NCBI RefSeq assembly: GCF_003751505.1
Contig: NZ_RJVB01000012.1
Coordinates: forward strand, 1-64,000
From: Erwinia sp. JUb26
Lineage (GTDB): Bacteria; Pseudomonadota; Gammaproteobacteria; Enterobacterales; Enterobacteriaceae
Direction of reading: 5' to 3'
Length of the DNA: 64,000 bases
The notes below the pieces were generated by a model. That model did not search any database, had not been told where the DNA came from, and was given only the letters and a program-made list of their open reading frames with translations. Position 1 is the first letter of the stretch. Each line of letters starts with the position of its first letter. Below, piece by piece: positions 20,183 through 27,820 of this stretch. The position numbers were made by a program, and so were the translations under genes.

Positions 20183-22563
20183 GGCTGTTTTTCCGCTGAA
20201 GAATTGTCGGGGCAGACAAAGGTGGCGAACAGGGGCGATGTTTTACCCGGTGCGTCTATCTTAAAGCCGTGACGGCAGCTTCCTTGAGGCCGCTTCACGA
20301 CAATCTCATTGCTGGCCGCCAGCCCGCTAAGCCAGACTTTGCCGCCGTAGCCGACCATCGTAGTTTGCCCGCTGTGGGTTTCCGTCACCGGCGTACCCAC
20401 AGGAAGCGGCTGCCGTTGTCCGTCGAGCAGCGTCAGGCTGGCTGAACGTACCGTGGTGACCGGGAATTTCACCAACGTGCCGCTACCTTCCCGAACCGCC
20501 ACGCGAGATTCAATTTGCGGAAGCGATGCATCCAGCGGCAGATCCAGCGGATCGATAGCCACTTTCGACGGATACCAGGCGCTGACCCAGGGGATCAGTA
20601 AATGGCCGCGATCGTCGGTCTTACCGGTCAGCTGGTTTTCAAAGGTTACCGGCACGTCCGGGTAGCCGTCGGTGCTGACCAGGATAAATGCATCGTTGAC
20701 CTTGTTAGTGGCAAACAGCGCGTTATCCATCCAGATCACGGAGCCGCTGAGATCGGCCCACTGGCTGTTATTGTTCGATTCACCGTAGACGCCGCCGCTC
20801 AGCGTGGCCTGACTGAACTTCCAACTGGCGTCGGCCTGGTAGTAGTCGCTGTTGCCGTTGGCATAGGCGAGGTTCCAGCCGAGTCCGCCGCTGACCGGCG
20901 CGCTGCGGTTAAAGTTGATGCGTTCGCTGTAGTCGCCGCTGGTGCTGCGCTGTACGCCGGTACTGAGGCTGGCCCCCGAATCCAGCGGCACGATCACCTG
21001 CACCTGCGCGTTATAGCCCTGTTCACCGAGGGTTTTATTCAGCGCCAGATAAAGGCTGCTTGAACCCCACAGGCTGCGGCTCCATGACAGGTTTGCCAGC
21101 CGAGTGCGGCTGTTATCGCTGGCGCGAATGTCGAAATAGCCGAGGCCGACGGTGCCGCCGCCCGCGCCCAGAGGCGCAAAGCTCAGCGTGGCCTGATCCG
21201 CTTGACGGCTGAGCTGGGTAGAGGTGTCCCAGGTGCTGATATCGCTGTAGTTTTCACTGCGCTGCAGGTGCTGCATTGCCAGGCCAAACGATGAGGTGTA
21301 ATAGGAGTAGCCCACCACGTACTGGGAACCGTTGTCATCCGTCCGGCTCTGGCTGACCGCCGTGCTCAGTGTGCCCCAGCGGCCTACTGCCACATCGCCG
21401 CCGATTCCGCCCAGCTGAAGCCCCGGACGACCTTCCGCATGCAGGGAAAGGGTAAAACTGTTGTTCAGGCCGTAGCGCCAGATGCCGCTGGCCGCGGCAT
21501 CGCCATAGTCTGCGCTGCGAATACCGTAGTTCTGCCGCAGCGCACCCGCCGTTAAATCGAAATCACTCAGCCCTTCGCGCAGCAGCTGGTTGGAAACATA
21601 GAACGGCACGCTGGTGGAAACCTGGCGGCCCAGCGCATCGGTGGTGACCACCGTGGCTTCTCCCGCACCGTTAATATAGGGCACGTTGGTGAGGGTAAAT
21701 GGCCCGGCATTAATACTGCTGCTGCTGGCCTTATAGCCGTTAATAAACAGATCGACGCTGCCGGGCAGGGCGGCGTTGCCGGACCAGTTAATCAGGGGGT
21801 AGGTCACCAGATCGGGGCGCACGCTAAAGTTACGCGCCACGCGCACCCCGCCAAGCCGGGTTGAGTTGCTCCAGGTCAGCGAGTTATTGATCACGTCACC
21901 GGCCTGCCAGGCGATCATATTGGCTTCATCGTTATACTTCCACAGTGTGTCATAGCGCAGGTAGCCATCGGCGGCATCGTCGCTTTTCCCCGACCACCAG
22001 CTGCGCCAGGTGCCGGTATTGGACAACGATCCGGCGGTGCCGAACAGGCGCTGTTCCAGCCAGGTTGCGGTGTAGCTCTGGCCATTTTCACTGTGCAGGC
22101 TGTAGCTGTCGTAGTTCAACAGCAGCCCGGTTGAGCTTTGCGCAGGCGTAAAACCGAGCAGATTTTCACCCGATATATTCTGCTGCGGCAGCCAGTTATC
22201 CGGCACCGTCAGCATCAGCTTTTGCTGCATGCTGTCATAGCGGGTTTTCACCTCGGGCAGCAGAGTGACGTCAATCAGCCCGGTCTGGCCGCCAACGCGT
22301 ACGTGGTTCCGCGTCAGCGCTCCAGCCTCAACCTGATAGTGCTCGCCGCGCGCCTGCACCGGGACAATCTGGTCGTCCGGCTGGCCGTTCACCACCAGCG
22401 TCAGATAGAGCGTATAGCTGTCAGTGTTGTTCATCGCCCGCGGTGCGGCGGGGATGGCATCATATTCAGCGGCATACAGGCCGCGTACGTCCGGCATCAG
22501 GATGATTGCTATCGCCACCGTCAGCCGGGTCAATTTCAGGGCGGCAGGGGTGCGTTTTCTCAT
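20179..22563 (-). CDS. Outer-membrane fimbrial usher (CsuD-like)
   Basis: A 794-residue usher that assembles and secretes pilus subunits. The signal peptide ends near residue 31 (GLYAA). The N-terminal periplasmic domain is followed by a beta-barrel with a plug region and C-terminal domains (about 640-794, with GYGGKVWLSGL and a Cys pair near the end). The DLFINGYKASSSSINAGPFTLTNVP segment is the characteristic usher motif. Length and lack of the longer classical-usher insertions fit the archaic (sigma) clade. It starts 2 bp after the chaperone stop. The pilus block lies between nudK and ypfG, an insertion relative to E. coli. Confidence 0.92.
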   Translation of the reverse strand: MRKRTPAALKLTRLTVAIAIILMPDVRGLYAAEYDAIPAAPRAMNNTDSYTLYLTLVVNGQPDDQIVPVQARGEHYQVEAGALTRNHVRVGGQTGLIDVTLLPEVKTRYDSMQQKLMLTVPDNWLPQQNISGENLLGFTPAQSSTGLLLNYDSYSLHSENGQSYTATWLEQRLFGTAGSLSNTGTWRSWWSGKSDDAADGYLRYDTLWKYNDEANMIAWQAGDVINNSLTWSNSTRLGGVRVARNFSVRPDLVTYPLINWSGNAALPGSVDLFINGYKASSSSINAGPFTLTNVPYINGAGEATVVTTDALGRQVSTSVPFYVSNQLLREGLSDFDLTAGALRQNYGIRSADYGDAAASGIWRYGLNNSFTLSLHAEGRPGLQLGGIGGDVAVGRWGTLSTAVSQSRTDDNGSQYVVGYSYYTSSFGLAMQHLQRSENYSDISTWDTSTQLSRQADQATLSFAPLGAGGGTVGLGYFDIRASDNSRTRLANLSWSRSLWGSSSLYLALNKTLGEQGYNAQVQVIVPLDSGASLSTGVQRSTSGDYSERINFNRSAPVSGGLGWNLAYANGNSDYYQADASWKFSQATLSGGVYGESNNNSQWADLSGSVIWMDNALFATNKVNDAFILVSTDGYPDVPVTFENQLTGKTDDRGHLLIPWVSAWYPSKVAIDPLDLPLDASLPQIESRVAVREGSGTLVKFPVTTVRSASLTLLDGQRQPLPVGTPVTETHSGQTTMVGYGGKVWLSGLAASNEIVVKRPQGSCRHGFKIDAPGKTSPLFATFVCPDNSSAEKQP

Positions 22564-22565
22564 AC

Positions 22566-23351
22566 TCAGTTCGCGGCCTGAATGGCCACCGGAGCTGTAT
22601 TATCCGCCAGCTGAGCATAGAGCGTTTGCCCGCCGGAAGGCTGGCGTTTAGCGGGCAGCGGGAACGACATCTTTTGCCCCGGCAGCACATAACCCAGGAA
22701 GCCTTCGGACAACCGCAGCGACGCCTGTTCCGGTTTATTGCTGCTTCCCCAGAAGACATTGCTCAGTCGGGCATGAACCACACCCTGATTACGCACGGTG
22801 AGCCAGGTTTTGCCCTCGCGCTGGCTGAACGTCCAGCTCAGCTGCGGGCGGGTGGCCGTGCTGGCATCGCGTTTACGATCGCTGCGTTCCTGGGTCCAGA
22901 GCCCTTCACCGTCAAGGAACAGGGGCAGCAGATAGCGCATCTGCAGCTGAAGTCCGGCATGCTCCTGCATCTCTTTCGGCAGCGAGCCGGGCAGTTCATC
23001 AATCACGATGCGATAGGATTGTTCGCGACCGGCCGGAACGGTCACGGTGCGCATCAGGCGAATAAGCTGGCGCTTTCCCGGTTCGACGGTGGCAAAAGGC
23101 GGGCTGGCAATCACATCCTGCTGATCGGCATAGCGATCGCGCTGATCCTGCTGCTGCCAGCTCAACACGCGAACCTGCAAACTGACCGGATAGCTGCCGC
23201 GATTCTCCAGCCACAGCGCCGAGCCCTGTTGGTCAGCTTCAATAACCTGGTAGACCGGCCATACCAGCACCGAGCTGGCGGCCAGAGCAAATTGTGGACA
23301 CAGCGCGGTTAGCCAGAGCGCGCAAAATAACAACCCTGTTTTGAGTTTCAT
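22566..23351 (-). CDS. Periplasmic pilus chaperone (CsuC-like)
   Basis: A 261-residue PapD-type chaperone with a signal peptide (residues 1-24, ending FALA). Domain 1 has the family motif region SALWLENRGSYPVSLQVRVLSW and GKRQLIRLMR (the Arg/Lys that anchors the subunit C-terminus). Domain 2 ends in KRQPSGGQTLYAQL. It should donate a strand to SCPU subunits and deliver them to the usher. It lies between the second pilin (6 bp gap) and the usher (2 bp gap), the same order as csuC-csuD. Confidence 0.9.
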   Translation of the reverse strand: MKLKTGLLFCALWLTALCPQFALAASSVLVWPVYQVIEADQQGSALWLENRGSYPVSLQVRVLSWQQQDQRDRYADQQDVIASPPFATVEPGKRQLIRLMRTVTVPAGREQSYRIVIDELPGSLPKEMQEHAGLQLQMRYLLPLFLDGEGLWTQERSDRKRDASTATRPQLSWTFSQREGKTWLTVRNQGVVHARLSNVFWGSSNKPEQASLRLSEGFLGYVLPGQKMSFPLPAKRQPSGGQTLYAQLADNTAPVAIQAAN

Positions 23352-23357
23352 GTTTTT

Positions 23358-23867
23358 TTACCACGTTAGAGTCACGGTAACCGTATCGTTATAGGTGCCG
23401 GCGGCCGGAACGGTGCCGGAGGTCAAGAGTCGTGCATAAACCGGGAAAGTCTGGGTGGTTGCCGGGAACGAGGCAATGCTGTAAGCCAGTGCCCCGCTTC
23501 CCCATACGGTGCTGCGGCTGGCATCCCGATAGAGCTGGTATGCCAGCTTATTGCTGCTTGTGCTGTTACTCATATAGCGAGCGCTACTGCTGCCGCCGTT
23601 CAGGCCGTAGTCGAGAGCAATCGACATGGCGGTGCCCGGTGTACAGGTCACCACCACCGAACCGGATCCGCTGCTGCTCACTACATCCACGTTGCTGCTG
23701 AGGTCGCCCACGGTGCCAAAATCGATAGTCCCTAACTGAGTCGTGCTGGCCGTGGTGGTACCCAAAATGCAGCCGTTGGTAATGGTGGCTGAAACGGTGA
23801 AGGTATCGGTAACGGTGCTGGCAGTGCTACAGGTTGTCACCAGTAGCAGAACGCTACAGAGGCGCAC
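23358..23867 (-). CDS. SCPU-domain minor pilin
   Basis: A 169-residue spore-coat-U-domain subunit. The N-terminus is unusual: a GTG start at 23867, 5 bp after the major pilin stop, gives a short signal-like segment (MRLCSVLLLVTTC) with only one basic residue. The mature part contains FTVSATITNGCILGT, a disulfide partner Cys in VVTCTPG, and ends AAGTYNDTVTVTLTW, the typical SCPU last strand. It corresponds in position to CsuA or CsuB. Translation is probably coupled to the preceding gene. The odd leader could mean the true start is elsewhere, but the frame is closed by a stop a short way upstream. Confidence 0.82.
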   Translation of the reverse strand: MRLCSVLLLVTTCSTASTVTDTFTVSATITNGCILGTTTASTTQLGTIDFGTVGDLSSNVDVVSSSGSGSVVVTCTPGTAMSIALDYGLNGGSSSARYMSNSTSSNKLAYQLYRDASRSTVWGSGALAYSIASFPATTQTFPVYARLLTSGTVPAAGTYNDTVTVTLTW

Positions 23868-23872
23868 GTTGA

Positions 23873-24436
23873 TTACCAGGCCAGAGTGGCGATCACGGTA
23901 TCAACATAGGTTCCGGCCGCCGGAGAAGTATTGGAACCCTGGTCGGAAGGCAGGATGCGGCCGTAGATTGGGATGTTCTGCGCGGTGCCGTTGGCCGTCA
24001 GGCTAATGGTATCGCCAACATCAATCTCGGTCGTACGCGCGCTGTCGGAGTAGAGACGATAAGGAACCAGTGTGGTACCGCCGTTGGATGACACGCTGCG
24101 CACCGTACCGTCACCGTACAGGCCACCGTCCAGCGTCAGCGTTGGGCTTAAGCCAGCGCTGCAGGTCACTGTGACGGCACCGCTGCCGTCAGCACCGGTC
24201 ACGCTGCCGTCAATGGTATATTTCAAATCGGCATAGGTACCGAAATCCAGCGTACCCCATTTATTGGTTCCGGTAGAACCATCACCATTACCGACGGTAC
24301 ACGCCGAACCGATAATAACCTGAACGCCGATTTCACCGGTTAATGAACCGGTGTCCACTGCGGATGCCGGTTGAATAGCCGCGGTGCTTAATAATGCCGC
24401 AGTTAACGCTGATAATAACAGTTTATTCTTTTTCAT
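23873..24436 (-). CDS. SCPU-domain major pilin (CsuA/B-like)
   Basis: A 187-residue first structural gene of the pilus operon. The signal peptide MKKNKLLLSALTAALLSTAA... ends PASA, then VDTGSLTGEIGVQVIIGSACTVG, with the disulfide partner in VTCSAGLSPTL and a C-terminal AAGTYVDTVIATLAW strand. Position, size and single SCPU domain match CsuA/B, the main shaft subunit. I chose the ATG at 24436 (TGAGGATA ribosome site) over an upstream in-frame ATG at 24466 that would place ten residues before the basic n-region. The LuxR-type regulator ends 50 bp upstream. Confidence 0.88.
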   Translation of the reverse strand: MKKNKLLLSALTAALLSTAAIQPASAVDTGSLTGEIGVQVIIGSACTVGNGDGSTGTNKWGTLDFGTYADLKYTIDGSVTGADGSGAVTVTCSAGLSPTLTLDGGLYGDGTVRSVSSNGGTTLVPYRLYSDSARTTEIDVGDTISLTANGTAQNIPIYGRILPSDQGSNTSPAAGTYVDTVIATLAW

Positions 24437-24486
24437 AACTATCCTCATTATCGTAGTGATGCCCATAGGCGTGCTGTGTGTAACAA

Positions 24487-25026
24487 TTAACAGGAATGAT
24501 GTTGGACAGATAAATATTTCATCAGCTGCGGCATATCAGCGATGTTAAGTTTTTTCATTAAATTCGTTTTATGCGTATGTATCGTTTTATAACTGACGTT
24601 CATTTGCTTCGAGATAGTAATCACCGTATTATTTCTGGCCAGTAGCCAGGCGACATTCAGTTCCGCCATGGTTAATGGCGTACGGTATGGATTCTCGCTG
24701 TTCAATTGCGTATAGAGACGCGGGCTGACTCTATTTTTAATACGGTCCTGCTGATTCAGTCCGGCTATAATGTCCGTCAGATTATCGCGCTTGGAGAAAT
24801 AGCACTGAACTTCCATGCTCGTCAGGTATTTCACTAACCCCGGTTCTTCAACGCTGGTCAGAATAATAAGCTTAACTTTTTTCCAGTGATGGCGATTATC
24901 TCGGATAAATTCTATTCCGGCGATAATATCCATTTCGCTGTCATAAAGTTCAGTGAAAACAATATCTACGTCACCTATCTCCAACAACAGTTGTAAAGCT
25001 GAAAATGATTTCAGATTTGCCAACAA
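24487..25026 (-). CDS. LuxR-family pilus regulator (5' end frameshifted)
   Basis: A DNA-binding regulator with a C-terminal LuxR helix-turn-helix (about residues 115-175: LTMAELNVAWLLARNNTVITISKQMNVSYKTIHTHK region). The N-terminal part resembles a degenerate receiver domain. Only a TTG is available at 25026, but coding-like sequence continues upstream (KVALLDPDSFVTAGLREVV) to 25107. There two ATG codons (25115 and 25112) are out of frame by one base in an A-run. With one more A the protein would start MMIKKVALLDPDSF and be about 209 residues. It lies 50 bp upstream of the major pilin on the same strand, so it probably regulates that operon. I do not know a precise ortholog. Confidence 0.8.
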   Translation of the reverse strand: MLANLKSFSALQLLLEIGDVDIVFTELYDSEMDIIAGIEFIRDNRHHWKKVKLIILTSVEEPGLVKYLTSMEVQCYFSKRDNLTDIIAGLNQQDRIKNRVSPRLYTQLNSENPYRTPLTMAELNVAWLLARNNTVITISKQMNVSYKTIHTHKTNLMKKLNIADMPQLMKYLSVQHHSC

Positions 25027-25101
25027 TAAATAGTTTGAAGATTGACTAACAACTTCACGTAACCCCGCGGTGACGAATGAATCGGGGTCCAGTAGTGCTA
25101 C

Positions 25102-25107
25102 TTTTTT
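25102..25107 (-). other. A-run frameshift site at the LuxR-regulator start
   Basis: The minus strand reads ATGATGAT followed by six A and GTAG, which stops after five codons. Seven A would restore a continuous frame into the regulator. It could be an assembly deletion, an inactivating mutation, or a slippage site. Confidence 0.7.
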
Positions 25108-25376
25108 ATCATCATACCGCCGACAACAGGTTAAGCACTGGCGTGCTGACTTGGCTGTTATTTATAAGAACAATTTAGTTATAAAAATTTTCCTTTAACA
25201 GCCTTCATCAGTAAAAATTACAAAACGGAACTTTAATTGTGCTTGTCGGGTATTTTATGTTGGAAAATCCTGGAGAAAGATCTTTATGCGGATTAAAAAA
25301 CCAGGTTGTGATGAGGGGAGGGTTTGCTAGCAACATAGTTAACGTTAATTTAAAGAAATATTTACATTTGTGAACA

Positions 25377-25390
25377 TAGGAATGTTCCTA
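25377..25390. promoter_or_regulatory. Candidate RcsAB box
   Basis: TAGGAATGTTCCTA matches the RcsAB consensus TAAGAATATTCCTA at 12 of 14 positions and is a near-perfect palindrome. It lies about 260 bp upstream of the probable LuxR-regulator start. Confidence 0.5.
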
Positions 25391-25668
25391 GATATAGCGA
25401 TACCGACTCGTGATGAGCAAAATCTGCGTGCCAGAAACAGAGGAGGGGGTGGCAATAGAGATAATTATTAAGCATATTCTGAATTAGATCCAGTCATTCA
25501 TATAAACAACTAATTAGTTTCCGTTGCTAACTAGTTGCATCGATTTCTGTTATTGATGTGTTTGGGGGTGATTCTTAAGAAAGACTGCACGATCTTCAGC
25601 GCGGATACGCATCATCTTAGGATAAAAAGTAGACTAAGTCGGGGGGCGAAAACGCGATCACGCTCCAG

Positions 25669-25860
25669 ATGTTGGCGGATTTATCTCGCGAGCAAGAAAC
25701 AAGAGTGAGCGCGTTCACAAATCAATTCATTATTCAGCGGGTCGAGTGGCGATTTGCCATTTTTCTGCTCTCGCTGGCGCGATGGCAGAAATTTCTGGCA
25801 TGGTTGCAGGGAGTTAACGAGTTATTCTCACTACTGCGACAGTCCGATAAATCTGATTGA
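25669..25860 (+). CDS. Doubtful small open reading frame
   Basis: A possible 63-residue protein with a Trp/Leu-rich amphipathic middle (FAIFLLSLARWQKFLAWLQG). No good ribosome site precedes the ATG and I know no relative. It is listed only because nothing else occupies this stretch; it may be chance. Confidence 0.2.
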   Translation: MLADLSREQETRVSAFTNQFIIQRVEWRFAIFLLSLARWQKFLAWLQGVNELFSLLRQSDKSD

Positions 25861-25940
25861 GGTACGGGTAAAGTCCTACCATCATATTCTTACCCGTTGA
25901 TTGTGCGATAACGCAGCCCACCTTACCAGGGACCCCATCC

Positions 25941-27029
25941 ATGTTTTACTGTATGAAATGGTTGTCGCTGGCTCCTTTGCTCCTCACAACCCAGCTTTAC
26001 GCGCAGCCTTTGCAAAAGACGTTCGATAGCTGGCAGATTACCTGTAACAATCTTAACAGCTGCGAAGCGCGCAGCCTGCCCGGTAATAATGGTCTGGCGA
26101 TGACTATCGCCCGGCATGCCGGGCAGGGCGATAGTCCCCTTCTGCGCATTGATTACGGCAATCGTTACACCGGCGAACTGCCCGGTGGGCCTTTACAGGA
26201 TAATCTGCTGCTGGATGATCAGCGCCTGAGACTGGATCTGAAACACTGGCAAACGACGCCCCACCACCTCGTTACCGATCACCGCATCTCAATCAATGAA
26301 TTCCTTGCCCAGATCATGGATTCCGGTACGCTGCAGCTGCTTTACCGCGCCGACGCGCAGATCCCGCTGAAGGGCCTGAAGGCGGCATTACTGCTGATGG
26401 ATGAAGTACAGGGGCGGGTGAATGGCGACAGCGCCTGGGTACGTCGCGGCGATCGTCCGGGATGGGATGTCCCCGCGGCACCTGCTATACCCCAGATTTA
26501 TCAGCCGGAGCGGCCGCCGCAGCCGTTAACCCCGGATGAAACCCGTGGACTGATTGATTTTGGCAGTCTGCAGATTAACAGCGACAGCTGTTCGCTGGAT
26601 ATGCAGCGGCGCGAGGTGTCGGTGTCGCCGCTGACGGATGACAAGGCATTACTGCTGGTGGGGTGCGAAATGGGGGCTTATAACATTATCGATCTGGCTT
26701 TTGAGATCACACGCCAGCCTCCTTATATTCCGCAACACATTACGCTGACGCTGCCGTTTGCTCCTCCCGGCCGCAGCGATCGTCAGCTTGAGCCGATCAA
26801 TGCCGAATATGATGCGGTAAGCGGTGAGCTGCTGACGTTCAGTAAAACGCGCGGTCTGGGCGACTGCGGAGTCGCGACGCGCTGGCAGTTCAACGGGCGG
26901 GAGTTCGTTCTGTCAGAGTACGCACAGGAGAGTACCTGCGATGCATGGAACAGCAGCGATCGCTGGCCGACGCTGTGGGTGAGTCGGGTGGAGAATCAGC
27001 CCAGCGGCAGCGTTGAGCTTGAGCCATAA
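25941..27029 (+). CDS. ypfG: DUF1176 exported protein YpfG
   Basis: A 362-residue secreted protein of the DUF1176 family. A signal peptide lies at the N-terminus (hydrophobic core LSLAPLLLTTQLYA, residues 8-21). The mature start QPLQKTFDSWQITCNNLNSCEAR is followed by a C-terminal half with several cysteines (DSCSLDM, LVGCEMGAYN, LGDCGVATRW, ESTCDAWN), suggesting periplasmic disulfides. E. coli YpfG has similar length and lies next to tktB, as here. The function is unknown. A second ATG at residue 5 (MKWLSLAP) may be the real start, giving a more typical signal peptide. Confidence 0.87.
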   Translation: MFYCMKWLSLAPLLLTTQLYAQPLQKTFDSWQITCNNLNSCEARSLPGNNGLAMTIARHAGQGDSPLLRIDYGNRYTGELPGGPLQDNLLLDDQRLRLDLKHWQTTPHHLVTDHRISINEFLAQIMDSGTLQLLYRADAQIPLKGLKAALLLMDEVQGRVNGDSAWVRRGDRPGWDVPAAPAIPQIYQPERPPQPLTPDETRGLIDFGSLQINSDSCSLDMQRREVSVSPLTDDKALLLVGCEMGAYNIIDLAFEITRQPPYIPQHITLTLPFAPPGRSDRQLEPINAEYDAVSGELLTFSKTRGLGDCGVATRWQFNGREFVLSEYAQESTCDAWNSSDRWPTLWVSRVENQPSGSVELEP

Positions 27030-27080
27030 AATTTGCTGTAGGCGATAGTGCCTCGGGTTCAGCCTCTATGATTTGCGATT

Positions 27081-27111
27081 TTGTTGCTGTTGCTGTTGCT
27101 GTTGCTGTTGT
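27081..27111 (+). repeat. Hexanucleotide microsatellite
   Basis: TTGCTG is repeated four times, with partial copies at each side. It is just downstream of ypfG and immediately left of the first 195 bp intergenic repeat, in non-coding sequence. Confidence 0.85.
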
Positions 27112-27121
27112 GCCAGGGGGT

Positions 27122-27316
27122 CAGCCTCTGCGGCTGGCTGGCGGTCCTCGCGCCACGCTTTGCGTGGTGCCTTCGGTTCCGGCAGCGGGTCTGTCGGATC
27201 GGCGTGGAGCGGGCGTCCTGCCCGCGCCCCGCCTGAGCCCAGCATCCATGCTGGCCCTCTCCGGTCCCGCTGCCTGCACCTCAGCGCTGCGGATTGCCCG
27301 CCAGCCGCAGAGGCTG
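27122..27316 (+). repeat. Intergenic palindromic repeat, type I, copy A
   Basis: A 195 bp element bounded by a perfect 16 bp inverted repeat (CAGCCTCTGCGGCTGG at 27122-27137, complement at 27301-27316). It contains hairpins CCACGC-TTT-GCGTGG, GCGGGC-GTCCT-GCCCGC (27209-27225) and CCAGCA...TGCTGG (27239-27254). Copy E at 62586-62783 is the same type in inverse orientation. Reading frames crossing it are not gene-like. No transposase is seen, so it resembles a MITE or a structured-RNA repeat. Confidence 0.88.
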
Positions 27317-27562
27317 AATCCGTTCTAATATCGACGTTACTTTTAATAGTTATCGTCCGGTAATTGAATTGACCGGTTCAACTGCATCACCAAGCGATCG
27401 CTGCGTGGAAAGTAACCGATAAAAAACGGGTGACTGCCGCGATCGGGCAGACTATGCGGAAGGTGAAAAGCAAAGGGGTGTGGCGGACGGTCCATCCGTA
27501 GCGCCGAGCGCAGCGAGTAAGCCAGGGGTGTCTTTTCATTCAGACAAAACTGAAGTCAGAAA

Positions 27563-27763
27563 GCGGGCGGGCTGTGCCCCCGAGCGAGCAATCCACAGCG
27601 CTGAACGCAGGAAGGAAGCCAGGATTCGCTCACAGGGAAGTGAGCGAAAGGCCCAGCCGCGCAGGACGCGCGTCTGGGCCGGTCCGTTAAGGCTGACGAT
27701 CGGAGAGAGGGTACCGCGTAAGCGGCGCGAGGACCCGCTCGAACGGGGGCACAACCCGCCCGC
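27563..27763 (-). repeat. Intergenic palindromic repeat, type II, copy B
   Basis: A 201 bp element with 20 bp terminal inverted repeats matching at 19 positions (27563-27582 and 27744-27763). Read on the minus strand it aligns with copies C and D through shared blocks GGTCCTCGCGCCGC, TTTCGC...GCGAATCCTGGCTTCC and TGCGTTCAGCGCTGTGGAT. Its hairpins have different arms (TCGCTCAC/GTGAGCGA at 27626-27647; GCGC-GTCCT-GCGC). It lies between copy A and the tktB stop. Confidence 0.85.
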
Positions 27764-27820
27764 GTTAACTCCAGACTATGCAAGCAACACGGCACAAACG
27801 TCACTCCTCGCAACATCACA

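Larger units (their letters stand above)
25116..25940. other. AT-rich region between the pilus regulator and ypfG
   Basis: About 800 bp, visibly richer in A and T than the flanking genes. It should hold the promoter of the LuxR-pilus operon. It contains an RcsAB-box-like palindrome at 25377-25390, a doubtful small reading frame at 25669-25860 and an inverted repeat ACGGGTAA/TTACCCGT near 25864-25902. Nothing else was recognised. Confidence 0.5.

Noticed and set aside
23840..23867. Minor pilin as a lipoprotein
   Set aside because: The residue before the Cys is Thr, not Gly, Ala or Ser, so the lipobox is poor; SCPU pilins are normally soluble subunits.
27068..27363. Open frames of 86-96 codons across repeat copy A
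   Set aside because: They are by-products of GC-rich repeat sequence and the microsatellite (Val/Ala and Cys runs), with no ribosome site.
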